Assembly (NCBI GenBank): GCA_021847165.1
Contig: JAJZUH010000119.1
Coordinates: forward strand, 1-6,304
DNA length: 6,304 nt
Direction: 5' to 3'
Source: Pseudomonadota bacterium
GTDB lineage: Bacteria; Pseudomonadota; Gammaproteobacteria; Burkholderiales; Gallionellaceae
Below, piece after piece: positions 1-6,304 of the stretch. Made by a program: the position numbers and the translations under genes. The notes under the pieces are model-generated. The model was given only the letters and a program-made list of their open reading frames with translations. It was not told where the DNA came from and ran no database searches. The first letter of the stretch is position 1; each line of letters opens with the position of its first letter.

Positions 1-1034
1 GCGGCGCCGCCTTTCCCACGGGCATCAAATGGAAGACCGTGCTCGATACGAAGTCCGCGCAGAAATACATCGTGTGCAACGCCGACGAAGGCGACTCGGG
101 TACCTTCTCCGACCGCATGCTGATGGAAGGCGACCCGTACTGCCTGATCGAGGGCATGGCGATCGCCGGCCTCGCCGTCGGCGCCAACAAGGGCTACATC
201 TACGTACGTTCCGAATATCCGCATGCCATCGCGGCGTTGAACGCAGCACTCGATAACGCGGGCGACTGGCTCGGTGATTTCCGTATCGAAGTGCGCCAGG
301 CCGCCGGCGCCTATGTGTGCGGCGAGGAGACCGCACTGCTCGAAAGCATCGAGGGCAAGCGCGGCATCGTGCGCAGCAAGCCGCCGTTGCCCGCCATCTC
401 GGGCCTGTTCGGCCGGCCGACCGTCATCAACAACGTGATCACCTTCGCCAGCGTGCCGGACATGCTGGCGCAAGGCGCCGCCTCCTATCGCGACCTGGGC
501 GTGGGCCGTTCGCGCGGCACGCTGCCGTTCCAGCTCGCAGGCAACATCAAGTACGGCGGCCTGATCGAAGTGCCGTTCGGATGCACGCTGCGCGAACTGC
601 TGTACGACTACGGTGGCGGTTCGCGCTCCGGTCGCCCGCTGCGCGCGGTGCAAGTCGGCGGCCCGCTCGGCGCCTACCTGCCCGAGTCGCAGTTCGACAC
701 GGTGCTCGACTACGAGGCCTTCGCCGCCATCGGCGCGGTGCTCGGCCACGGCGGCATCGTCGCTTTCGACGATACGGTGGACATGGCCAGGCAGGCGCGC
801 TACGCCATGAAGTTCTGCGCGCTCGAATCCTGCGGCAAATGCACCCCCTGCCGCATCGGCTCCACGCGCGGGGTCGAGGTCATCGACCGCATCCGCGCCG
901 GGGCGGTCGAACAGATCCCGTTGCTGCGCGACCTGTGCGACACCATGACTGCGGGATCGCTGTGCGCGATGGGCGGCATGACGCCGTACCCGGTGCTGTC
1001 CGCACTCAATCATTTTCCGGAGGACTTCCAATGA
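1..1034 (+). CDS. fdsB: NAD-dependent formate dehydrogenase beta subunit FdsB (NuoF-like diaphorase), 5' partial
   Basis: This is the flavoprotein subunit of soluble formate dehydrogenase. It takes electrons from FdsA through FMN and reduces NAD+ to NADH in the cytoplasm. The frame is open from position 3 at the left edge and gives 343 visible residues. Compared with family members of about 520 residues, roughly the N-terminal third is missing. Visible residues 1-11 (GAAFPTGIKWK) and the NADEGDSGTF stretch near residue 26 are the NuoF FMN/NADH-binding glycine-rich region. CGEETALLESIEG follows near residues 107-119, and then KPPLPAISGLFGRPTVINNV, typical of NuoF51/HoxF proteins. The C-terminal [4Fe-4S] ligands are Cys277, Cys280 and Cys283 (ESCGKCTPCR) plus Cys321 (SLCAMGG). 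The stop overlaps the fdsA start as ATGA. A NuoF or HoxF identity is excluded mainly by the downstream fdsA, fdhD and fdsD. Confidence 0.95.
   Translation, partial: GAAFPTGIKWKTVLDTKSAQKYIVCNADEGDSGTFSDRMLMEGDPYCLIEGMAIAGLAVGANKGYIYVRSEYPHAIAALNAALDNAGDWLGDFRIEVRQAAGAYVCGEETALLESIEGKRGIVRSKPPLPAISGLFGRPTVINNVITFASVPDMLAQGAASYRDLGVGRSRGTLPFQLAGNIKYGGLIEVPFGCTLRELLYDYGGGSRSGRPLRAVQVGGPLGAYLPESQFDTVLDYEAFAAIGAVLGHGGIVAFDDTVDMARQARYAMKFCALESCGKCTPCRIGSTRGVEVIDRIRAGAVEQIPLLRDLCDTMTAGSLCAMGGMTPYPVLSALNHFPEDFQ
1019..1024 (+). promoter_or_regulatory. Ribosome binding site of fdsA
   Basis: GGAGGA lies six bases before the ATG at 1031, inside the last codons of fdsB. It is a near-perfect Shine-Dalgarno sequence at good spacing. 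It supports 1031 as the fdsA start, rather than any earlier codon in the frame, which stays open far into fdsB. Confidence 0.8.
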
Positions 1035-3868
1035 ACGACATCGATTACGGCACCCCTGCGGTCGTCGCCGACCGCGAAGTCACCTTGAACATTGACGGCG
1101 TCGCAGTCAGCGTCCCCGCAGGCACCACGGTCATGCGCGCGGCGGTGCAGGCCGGCGTCATGATCCCCAAATTGTGCGCGACGGATACACTGGAACCCTT
1201 CGGCTCCTGCCGCCTGTGCCTGGTCGAGATCGAAGGCCGGCGCGGTTACCCGTCTTCGTGTACCACGCCCGCCGAAGCCGGCATGAAAGTACGCACGCAA
1301 TCGCCGAAACTCGCCGACCTGCGGCGCAACGTGATGGAACTGTATATCTCCGACCATCCGCTCGATTGCCTCACCTGCGCCGCCAACGGCAACTGCGAAC
1401 TGCAGACCATGGCCGGCACCGTGGGATTGCGCGAAGTGCGCTACGGCATGGCCGGCGCCAACCACTTCACCGACGTAAAGAAGGATGAATCCAACCCCTA
1501 CTTCACCTACGATCCCGGCAAGTGCATCGTGTGCAACCGCTGCGTGCGCGCCTGCGAGGAAACTCAGGGCACGTTCGCGCTGACCATCTCCGGCCGCGGT
1601 TTCGAATCGCGCGTGTCGGCCGGACAGAGCGAAGACTTCATGGATTCGGAGTGCGTCTCCTGCGGCGCCTGCGTCAATGCCTGCCCGACCGCGACGCTGA
1701 TGGAAAAGACGGTGATCGCCAAGGGTCAGGCCGAACATTCGGTCACGACGACCTGCGCCTACTGCGGCGTCGGCTGCGGCTTCAAGGCCGAGATGCAGGG
1801 CAGCGAAGTCGTGCGCATGGTGCCGTGGAAAGACGGCCGTGCCAACGAGGGGCATGCCTGCGTCAAGGGCCGTTTCGCCTGGGGCTACGCGACGCACGCG
1901 GACCGCATCACCAAGCCGATGATACGCGCGAAGATCAGCGATCCCTGGCGCGAAGTTTCGTGGGAAGAAGCGATCGCCCATGCGGCCAGCGAATTCCGCC
2001 GCATCCAGGACAAGCACGGCAGGAATTCCATCGGCGCCCTGGTGTCGAGCCGCTGCACCAACGAGGAAGATTACCTGGTGCAGAAGCTGGTGCGCGCCGC
2101 CTTCGGCAACAACAACGTGGATACCTGCGCCCGCGTCTGCCACTCGCCGACCGGCTACGGACTCAAGCAGACGCTGGGCGAATCGGCCGGCACGCAGACC
2201 TTCAAATCGGTCGAGAAGGCCGACGTCATCATGGTGGTCGGCGCCAACCCGACCGACGGCCACCCGGTGTTCGCCTCACGCATGAAACGGCGTCTGCGCG
2301 CAGGCGCGAAACTCATCGTGCTGGACCCGCGCGAGATCGACCTGGTCAAGTCGCCGCACATCCGCGCCGACTACCACCTGAAACTCAGGCCGGGCACCAA
2401 CGTCGCGGTGCTCACCGCGCTGGCCCACGTCATCGTCACCGAAGGGCTGGTCGACGAACGCTTCATCGCCGAGCGCTGCGAGGCGCAGGCGTTCGCCGAC
2501 TGGCGCGAGTTCGTCGCCCGCCCGGCCAACTCGCCCGAGGCGCTGGAAGCCGATAGCGGCGTGCCTGCCGCGGAAGTGCGCGCCGCCGCGCGCCTGTACG
2601 CCACCGGCGGCAATGCCGCGATCTACTACGGCCTCGGCGTCACCGAACATTCGCAGGGCTCGACCGCGGTGATCGCCATCGCCAACCTCGCCATGGCGAC
2701 CGGCAACGTCGGCCGCGAAGGCGTGGGCGTGAACCCGCTGCGCGGCCAGAACAACGTGCAGGGTTCCTGCGACATGGGCAGCTTCCCGCACGAGCTGCCC
2801 GGTTACCGCCATGTCTCGGACACCATCACGCGCGAACTGTTCGAACATGCCTGGAACGTCAGCATCCAGCCCGAGCCGGGGCTGCGCATCCCCAACATGT
2901 TCGAAGCCGCCCTCGACGGCAGCTTCCGCGCGCTCTATTGCCAGGGCGAAGACCCGGTCCAGTCGGATCCGAACACGCAGCATGTGCAGAGCGCACTGGC
3001 GGCGATGGAATGCGTGGTGGTGCAGGACTTGTTTCTCAACGAGACGGCGAAGTTCGCGCATGTCTTCCTGCCCGGCGCATCCTTCCTCGAGAAGGATGGC
3101 ACCTTCACCAATGCAGAACGGCGCATCTCGCGCGTGCGCAAGGTGATGGCGCCGCTGTCGGGCAAGGCCGATTGGGAGGTGACGATGGCGCTGTCCAATG
3201 CGCTGGGCTACCCGATGCATTACGAGCACCCGTCGCAGATCATGGACGAGATCGCGCGCCTGACGCCGACCTTTGCCGGCGTCAGTTTCGACAAGATCGA
3301 CCGTCTGGGCAGCCTGCAGTGGCCATGCAACGAGCACAGCCCGGAGGGCACGCCGACCATGCACGTGGACAGTTTCGTGCGCGGCAAGGGACGTTTCCTG
3401 ATCACGCAATACGTGCCGACCGACGAGAAGGTGACGCGCAAGTTCCCCTTGCTGCTGACCACCGGCCGCGTGCTGTCGCAGTACAACGTCGGCGCGCAGA
3501 CGCGCCGCACCGAGAACGTGCGCTTCTACGACGAGGACAGGCTGGAAATCCATCCGCACGATGCAGAAGAGCGCGGCATCCGCGAAGGCGACTGGGTCGG
3601 CATCCAGTCGCGTGCCGGCGACACGGTATTGCGCGCAAAAATTACCTCGCGCGTGCAGCCCGGCGTGGTCTACACCACCTTCCACTTCCCCGAGTCCGGC
3701 GCCAACGTCATTACAACCGACAATTCCGACTGGGCCACCAACTGTCCGGAATACAAAGTGACGGCAGTCGAGCTGGTGCGCGTGGATCAGCCGTCGGAAT
3801 GGCAGCTGCGCAACGCGCGCGAAGACAAGAAGCAGAAACGGCTGCTGATCGGGGCCGCAGCTGCATGA
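1031..3868 (+). CDS. fdsA: NAD-dependent formate dehydrogenase catalytic alpha subunit FdsA (Mo-bis-MGD)
   Basis: The 945-residue catalytic subunit oxidises formate to CO2 at a molybdenum bis-MGD centre and relays electrons to FdsB. Known FdsA proteins are about 960 residues. Domains in order: an N-terminal [2Fe-2S] ferredoxin domain (Cys49, 60, 63, 77); an NADH-dehydrogenase-G type His-Cys3 cluster (His109, Cys113, 116, 122); two [4Fe-4S] ferredoxin motifs (Cys165/168/171/175 and Cys208/211/214/218); the molybdopterin-proximal [4Fe-4S] site (Cys242, 245, 249, 277) with Lys279 right after it; the molybdopterin oxidoreductase core (about 298-720); and a C-terminal dinucleotide-binding domain (about 805-915). 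The Mo ligand is Cys370 in CARVCHSPTGYG, followed by His371. Arg571 in NPLRGQNNVQG is the expected second active-site residue, 201 residues on, as I recall for Cys386/Arg587 of R. capsulatus FdsA. The Cys codon is TGC, so this is not a selenoprotein. The start is set by a strong Shine-Dalgarno and an ATGA overlap with fdsB. Confidence 0.97.
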   Translation: MNDIDYGTPAVVADREVTLNIDGVAVSVPAGTTVMRAAVQAGVMIPKLCATDTLEPFGSCRLCLVEIEGRRGYPSSCTTPAEAGMKVRTQSPKLADLRRNVMELYISDHPLDCLTCAANGNCELQTMAGTVGLREVRYGMAGANHFTDVKKDESNPYFTYDPGKCIVCNRCVRACEETQGTFALTISGRGFESRVSAGQSEDFMDSECVSCGACVNACPTATLMEKTVIAKGQAEHSVTTTCAYCGVGCGFKAEMQGSEVVRMVPWKDGRANEGHACVKGRFAWGYATHADRITKPMIRAKISDPWREVSWEEAIAHAASEFRRIQDKHGRNSIGALVSSRCTNEEDYLVQKLVRAAFGNNNVDTCARVCHSPTGYGLKQTLGESAGTQTFKSVEKADVIMVVGANPTDGHPVFASRMKRRLRAGAKLIVLDPREIDLVKSPHIRADYHLKLRPGTNVAVLTALAHVIVTEGLVDERFIAERCEAQAFADWREFVARPANSPEALEADSGVPAAEVRAAARLYATGGNAAIYYGLGVTEHSQGSTAVIAIANLAMATGNVGREGVGVNPLRGQNNVQGSCDMGSFPHELPGYRHVSDTITRELFEHAWNVSIQPEPGLRIPNMFEAALDGSFRALYCQGEDPVQSDPNTQHVQSALAAMECVVVQDLFLNETAKFAHVFLPGASFLEKDGTFTNAERRISRVRKVMAPLSGKADWEVTMALSNALGYPMHYEHPSQIMDEIARLTPTFAGVSFDKIDRLGSLQWPCNEHSPEGTPTMHVDSFVRGKGRFLITQYVPTDEKVTRKFPLLLTTGRVLSQYNVGAQTRRTENVRFYDEDRLEIHPHDAEERGIREGDWVGIQSRAGDTVLRAKITSRVQPGVVYTTFHFPESGANVITTDNSDWATNCPEYKVTAVELVRVDQPSEWQLRNAREDKKQKRLLIGAAAA

Positions 3869-3880
3869 ATCCGCAGCTGC
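3855..3880 (+). repeat. Direct repeat of a palindromic octamer flanking the fdhD start; predicted start-codon hairpin
   Basis: The ten bases CCGCAGCTGC occur at 3855-3864 and again at 3871-3880. Each copy contains the self-complementary octamer GCAGCTGC (3857-3864 and 3873-3880), so the two can pair as a perfect 8-bp, GC-rich stem. The eight-base loop (ATGAATCC) holds both the fdsA stop and the fdhD ATG. The repeat and its complementarity are seen directly. A role in tuning fdhD translation is inference. No good Shine-Dalgarno is seen before this start; only GGGG at 3851-3854 lies at a plausible distance. Confidence 0.5.
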
Positions 3881-4656
3881 AACTCGCGGTGCAGCGTCCG
3901 GGCAACTCGCCCTGCCTGGATACCGTGGCGGAGGAGATGCCGGTCGCTTTCGAATACAACGGCATCTCGCATACGGTGATGCTGGCCACGCCCGCCGATC
4001 TCGAGGACTTCGCGCTGGGCTTCAGTCTTTCCGAAGGGATCGTCGCGCGGCGCAGCGAGGTTTACGACATCGAAATCGAAGAAGCGGAAGCGGGGATCAC
4101 CCTGCGCCTGCAGATCGCCAACGGCGCGTTTGCCCATTTCAAGGAACGCCGGCGCAGCCTGGCCGGACGCACCGGCTGCGGCTTGTGCGGCGCAGAAAGC
4201 CTGACACAGGTGATGCGCGATCTGCCGCCCGTGGCCGATGGCGCATCATTCCCGCTCGCCGCGCTGCACGAGGGCATGCGCCGACTGCCGGCACTGCAGG
4301 CGCTGCAGCAGACCACGGGTGCCGTCCATGCCGCCTGTCATGTCGCCGGCGACGGCAGCATCAGTCATGCGCGCGAGGACATCGGCCGCCACAATGCACT
4401 GGACAAGACGCTCGGCGCATTGGCGCGGAGCGATGTGCCGAGCGAAGGTGCGCTGATCATCACCAGCCGCGCCAGTTTTGAAATGGTGCAGAAATCCGCC
4501 GCGCTGGGCTACGGCATCCTCGCGGCCGTGTCCGCCCCCACTGCGGCGGCGGTGCGCCTGGCGGACCGGCTCAACCTGACGCTGGTCGGTTTCCTGCGCG
4601 GCTCCAGCTGCGCCATCTATACCCACACGCAACGTCTGCAAGGAAGTACGACATGA
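3865..4656 (+). CDS. fdhD: Formate dehydrogenase accessory sulfurtransferase FdhD (FdsC)
   Basis: This 263-residue cytoplasmic protein belongs to the FdhD family. Members move sulfur from a cysteine desulfurase (IscS in E. coli) to the bis-MGD cofactor, giving the sulfido ligand on Mo that formate dehydrogenase needs. In R. capsulatus and C. necator Fds operons the gene is named fdsC. The family's CxxC pair is present as Cys105-Gly-Leu-Cys108 within GRTGCGLCGAESL. Other family blocks are LEDFALGFSLSEGI near residues 47-60, EDIGRHNALDK at 171-181, SRASFE at 201-206, VSAPTAAAVRLA, and GFLRG at 242-246. The length is close to the about 277 residues of E. coli FdhD. The start overlaps the fdsA stop as ATGA and lies in a potential hairpin loop. 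With a weak Shine-Dalgarno, translation probably depends on ribosomes arriving from fdsA. The frame is open far upstream, but that part lacks family similarity. Confidence 0.95.
   Translation: MNPQLQLAVQRPGNSPCLDTVAEEMPVAFEYNGISHTVMLATPADLEDFALGFSLSEGIVARRSEVYDIEIEEAEAGITLRLQIANGAFAHFKERRRSLAGRTGCGLCGAESLTQVMRDLPPVADGASFPLAALHEGMRRLPALQALQQTTGAVHAACHVAGDGSISHAREDIGRHNALDKTLGALARSDVPSEGALIITSRASFEMVQKSAALGYGILAAVSAPTAAAVRLADRLNLTLVGFLRGSSCAIYTHTQRLQGSTT
4641..4646 (+). promoter_or_regulatory. Ribosome binding site of fdsD
   Basis: AGGAAG lies six bases before the ATG at 4653, inside the last codons of fdhD. It supports this start for the short fdsD gene and suggests FdsD can be made by fresh initiation as well as by coupling to fdhD. 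Confidence 0.65.
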
Positions 4657-4862
4657 ATCCCGATAACCTGATCAAGATGGCCAACCAGATCGGTGCATTT
4701 TTCGAAGCCATGCCCAACCGCGAACAGGCGGTGCGGGATATCGCCGCCCACATCCAGCGCAACTGGGACCCGCGCATGCGTGTCGCGATGCAGCAGCACA
4801 TCAGCAGCACCGGCGGCGCCGGGCTGACGCCGATGGTGAAAGACGCCTTCCGGCTGGTGTAG
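4653..4862 (+). CDS. fdsD: Formate dehydrogenase delta subunit FdsD
   Basis: This is a 69-residue protein of the FdsD family, the small subunit that ends FdsGBACD operons. In R. capsulatus it co-purifies with FdsGBA and is needed for full activity or assembly; it carries no known redox cofactor. In agreement, this sequence has no cysteine. It looks helical and soluble: an N-terminal helix (LIKMANQIGAFFEAM, residues 6-20), a second helix over residues 22-36, then the conserved block NWDPRMR (37-43), and a C-terminal segment with GLTPMVKDAFR. The start is fixed by an ATGA overlap with fdhD and a good Shine-Dalgarno. It is the last gene of the operon in this window. The assignment rests on sequence resemblance, size and position together. 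Confidence 0.93.
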   Translation: MNPDNLIKMANQIGAFFEAMPNREQAVRDIAAHIQRNWDPRMRVAMQQHISSTGGAGLTPMVKDAFRLV

Positions 4863-4865
4863 CCA

Positions 4866-4879
4866 GACGCGAGCGCGTC
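4866..4879. other. Small GC-rich hairpin in the 25-base convergent gap
   Basis: GACGC (4866-4870) and GCGTC (4875-4879) form a 5-bp stem with a GAGC loop, between the ends of the rightward fds operon and the leftward methyltransferase gene. No T tract follows on either strand, so it does not look like a standard intrinsic terminator. It could be a weak pause or 3'-end stabilising element, or chance in GC-rich DNA. Confidence 0.25.
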
Positions 4880-4887
4880 GCGGCAAA

Positions 4888-5511
4888 TCAGGAACTGATG
4901 CGCCGGCAATAGCAGTACACGAACTGCTGCACCTTGCCGGACGGCGTGTGATGTTCTTCTTTCTGATGTTTCAACAGGGTGAACGCATCGCCGAACTCGT
5001 CATGCAATTCATCCGCACGATAGCGCATCACCGGCAGGCCGCTGCATTGCAGCGGGCCGTCTTCGGCGAAAGTGGCAACGATGACATGCCCTCCCGGCTT
5101 GACCGCATTGAATACCGTGCGCACGTAAGCATCGCGTTGCCGTGCCGTTGTCAGGAAATGGAACACCGCGCGGTCGTGCCACACGTCGTAACGTTTTCTG
5201 GGCAGGTCGACTTCGGTGATGTCCGCCTCGATCCAGCGCACCAAGCTTTCCTGTACACCCAGACGCCGGCGCGCCGCCTGCAGCGCTGCAGCAGAAAGAT
5301 CCAGCACCGTCAGGTCGCGGTATCCCTCTGCCAGCAGGTCGTCCACCAGCGTCGACGCGCCACCACCCACGTCGATGATGCCGGCATCCTTGTCGGCGGC
5401 AGCGGCCCCGATCAGATCAAGCGACAACCGGGCATGCGGCTGGAACCAGCTCACCTCGTCGGTGGCCTTGCTTGTGTAGACGGCCTCCCAATGTTCTTTA
5501 CCGGGTTGCAT
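4888..5511 (-). CDS. Class I SAM-dependent methyltransferase, substrate unknown
   Basis: This 207-residue soluble protein has the Rossmann-type class I methyltransferase signature. Motif I, IIDVGGGAST, is at residues 45-54; the acidic residue after strand 2 is Asp71 in TVLDLS; an acidic-residue motif (EADITEVDLP) lies at 95-104; the motif IV region YDVWHDRAVFHFL is at 108-120; and VKPGGHVIVATFAEDGP is the post-IV strand. The N-terminal HWEAVYTSKATDEVSWFQPH resembles a widespread small-methyltransferase subfamily with no assigned substrate that I can name. The sequence does not identify the methyl acceptor. The ATG at 5509-5511 has a good Shine-Dalgarno. The gene runs convergent to the fds operon and lies 64 bases downstream of hemF on the same strand, so it may share hemF transcripts, though a long hairpin lies between them. 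Confidence 0.85.
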   Translation of the reverse strand: MQPGKEHWEAVYTSKATDEVSWFQPHARLSLDLIGAAAADKDAGIIDVGGGASTLVDDLLAEGYRDLTVLDLSAAALQAARRRLGVQESLVRWIEADITEVDLPRKRYDVWHDRAVFHFLTTARQRDAYVRTVFNAVKPGGHVIVATFAEDGPLQCSGLPVMRYRADELHDEFGDAFTLLKHQKEEHHTPSGKVQQFVYCYCRRISS

Positions 5512-5515
5512 GGCG

Positions 5516-5522
5516 ACCTCCC
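5516..5522 (-). promoter_or_regulatory. Ribosome binding site of the methyltransferase gene
   Basis: Read leftward, GGGAGGT lies four bases before the ATG whose first base is 5511, with the GGAGG core five bases away. This supports the chosen start. Confidence 0.7.
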
Positions 5523-5531
5523 GTATTTAGC

Positions 5532-5572
5532 GAGCCTCTAATAATCCAGATTAATTATTAGAGGCTCTTTTT
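5532..5572 (+). terminator. Strong hairpin plus T5, intrinsic terminator oriented rightward
   Basis: GAGCCTCTAATAAT (5532-5545) and ATTATTAGAGGCTC (5554-5567) form a perfect 14-bp stem with an 8-base loop, followed directly by TTTTT (5568-5572) on the + strand. This is a textbook intrinsic terminator for rightward transcription. Both flanking genes, hemF and the methyltransferase, run leftward. Read leftward, the stem is preceded by AAAAA but followed by GCTAAATAC, with no T tract, so it would terminate poorly in that direction. Its likely job is to stop read-through from the fds operon or antisense transcripts. The AT-rich upper stem stands out from the GC-rich surroundings. Another possibility is a repressor operator or an mRNA-processing element upstream of the methyltransferase gene. 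Confidence 0.7.
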
Positions 5573-5575
5573 GCA

Positions 5576-6304
5576 TCATACCCAGTCCCTGGGCACCAGA
5601 TACTTGTCGTACAGCTCGGCTTCCGGCGTGCCTTTTTCCGGGTGCCAGTCGTAGCGCCATTTCACCAGCGGCGGCATGGACAGCAGGATGGATTCGGTGC
5701 GCCCGTTCGACTGCAGGCCGAAGATGGTGCCGCGGTCGATGACCAGGTTGAATTCGACATAGCGGCCGCGGCGATAGAGCTGGAAATCGCGCTCGCGTTC
5801 GCCGTAGGGCGTGTCCTTGCGCTTTTCCAGCAGCGGCACATAGGCCGACAGGTAGTGGTCGCCGACGCTCTGCTGGATCGCGAAGCAGCTGTCGAAGTCC
5901 GGTTCGCTCAGGTCGTCGAAGAAAATGCCGCCCACGCCGCGCGGTTCGCCGCGGTGCTTGAGGAAGAAATACTCGTCGCACCATTTCTTGAAGCGCGGGT
6001 GCAGCGAAGGGTCGAACGGCGCCAGCGAGTTCTTGCAGATCTGGTGGAAGTGTTTCGCGTCCTCCTCGAAGCCGTAGTAAGGGGTGAGGTCCATGCCGCC
6101 GCCGAACCAGAACACCTTGCTGCCGTCGGGCTTGTGCGCCATGAACATGCGCACGTTGGCGTGCGAGGTCGGCGCGTAGGGGTTGCGCGGATGCATCACC
6201 AGCGACACGCCCATCGCCTCCCAGCTGCAGCCTGCCAGTTCGGGACGGTGCGCCGTGGCGGAAGCCGGCATCTTGTCGCCCTGCACATGCGAAAAGGCCA
6301 CGCC
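5576..6304 (-). CDS. hemF: Oxygen-dependent coproporphyrinogen III oxidase HemF, 5' partial
   Basis: HemF converts coproporphyrinogen III to protoporphyrinogen IX by two oxidative decarboxylations that use O2, a late step of haem synthesis in the cytoplasm. The frame is open through the right edge and gives 242 visible residues up to the TGA at 5576-5578. Against the 299-residue E. coli protein about 58 N-terminal residues are missing. Key residues line up from memory with that offset: Ser34, His38 and His48 of the visible part correspond to E. coli Ser92, His96 and His106. The family signature is clear in [13 protein letters not shown] followed by [31 protein letters not shown] and the C-terminal RDWV are also typical. 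The GTG at 6299-6301 is internal and not the start. No functional link to the fds operon is apparent. Confidence 0.96.
   Translation of the reverse strand, partial: GVAFSHVQGDKMPASATAHRPELAGCSWEAMGVSLVMHPRNPYAPTSHANVRMFMAHKPDGSKVFWFGGGMDLTPYYGFEEDAKHFHQICKNSLAPFDPSLHPRFKKWCDEYFFLKHRGEPRGVGGIFFDDLSEPDFDSCFAIQQSVGDHYLSAYVPLLEKRKDTPYGERERDFQLYRRGRYVEFNLVIDRGTIFGLQSNGRTESILLSMPPLVKWRYDWHPEKGTPEAELYDKYLVPRDWV

Noticed and set aside
317..1030. Upstream extension of the fdsA frame inside fdsB
   Set aside because: The added residues are Arg-rich out-of-frame translation of fdsB. The strong Shine-Dalgarno at 1019-1024 and the ferredoxin-like N-terminus set the start at 1031.
1522..2556. A 344-codon + strand open frame overlapping fdsA
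   Set aside because: Its translation is Arg-rich, repetitive in composition and lacks domains; it is a frame-shifted shadow of fdsA.
1010..3685. Two long open frames on the - strand opposite fdsA (1010-2263 and 2276-3685)
   Set aside because: They lie wholly opposite a gene with full domain and motif support, and their translations are low-complexity Ala/Gly/Arg/His-rich with no family features. Such mirror frames are common in GC-rich genes.
2938..3864. Upstream extension of the fdhD frame inside fdsA
   Set aside because: The frame happens to lack stops, but the extension has no FdhD similarity, and the ATG at 3865 gives the usual family length.
4948..5541. A 197-codon + strand open frame opposite the methyltransferase gene, whose stop falls in the left arm of the 5532-5567 hairpin
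   Set aside because: The terminator orientation made it tempting, but the translation shows no recognisable domain, its GTG start lacks a good Shine-Dalgarno, and the - strand gene has clear SAM-binding motifs. I treat it as a shadow.
5512..5575. A leftward promoter for the methyltransferase gene in the hemF intergenic gap
   Set aside because: AT-rich pieces such as TAAATA read leftward could serve as a -10 box, but no convincing -35 box at proper spacing is seen, and the AT content is explained by the hairpin.

Overview
The window is GC-rich, tightly packed bacterial DNA. Its main content is the 3' part of an operon for a soluble, NAD+-dependent, molybdenum formate dehydrogenase of the FdsGBACD type. 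The protein sequences and the gene order (fdsB-fdsA-fdhD/fdsC-fdsD) match the type known from Cupriavidus necator and Rhodobacter capsulatus. Together with a nearby oxygen-dependent hemF, this suggests an aerobic or facultative proteobacterium. A betaproteobacterium is my best guess, but I cannot fix the genus without database searches.

Layout. Positions 1-1034 (+) hold the C-terminal two thirds of FdsB, the NuoF-like diaphorase subunit; its start, and presumably fdsG and the promoter, lie left of the window. Positions 1031-3868 (+) encode FdsA, the catalytic subunit with its iron-sulfur relay and bis-MGD site. Positions 3865-4656 (+) encode FdhD (called FdsC in Fds operons), the sulfurtransferase needed to activate the Mo cofactor. 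Positions 4653-4862 (+) encode the small FdsD subunit. All three internal junctions are four-base ATGA stop/start overlaps, so the genes are very probably translationally coupled. After a 25-base convergent gap come two leftward genes: an uncharacterised class I SAM-dependent methyltransferase (4888-5511, -) and the C-terminal four fifths of coproporphyrinogen III oxidase HemF (5576-6304, -), whose start is off the right edge. There is no gene-free stretch longer than about 65 bases.

How the genes work together. FdsA oxidises formate to CO2 at a Mo centre ligated by Cys370. Electrons pass through its Fe-S clusters to the FdsB FMN and then to NAD+. FdhD supplies the sulfido ligand of Mo, and FdsD is a small accessory subunit. 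The enzyme gives NADH from formate, for growth on or detoxification of C1 compounds. The methyltransferase and HemF have no evident functional link to it.

Most notable non-coding signals. (1) Two copies of a self-complementary octamer flank the fdhD start codon, so that the fdsA stop and the fdhD start would sit in the loop of an 8-bp hairpin. (2) A perfect 14-bp stem with a T5 tract lies between hemF and the methyltransferase. It reads as a terminator for rightward transcription, opposite to both neighbours. No wholly new system is evident; the protein-coding content belongs to known families.
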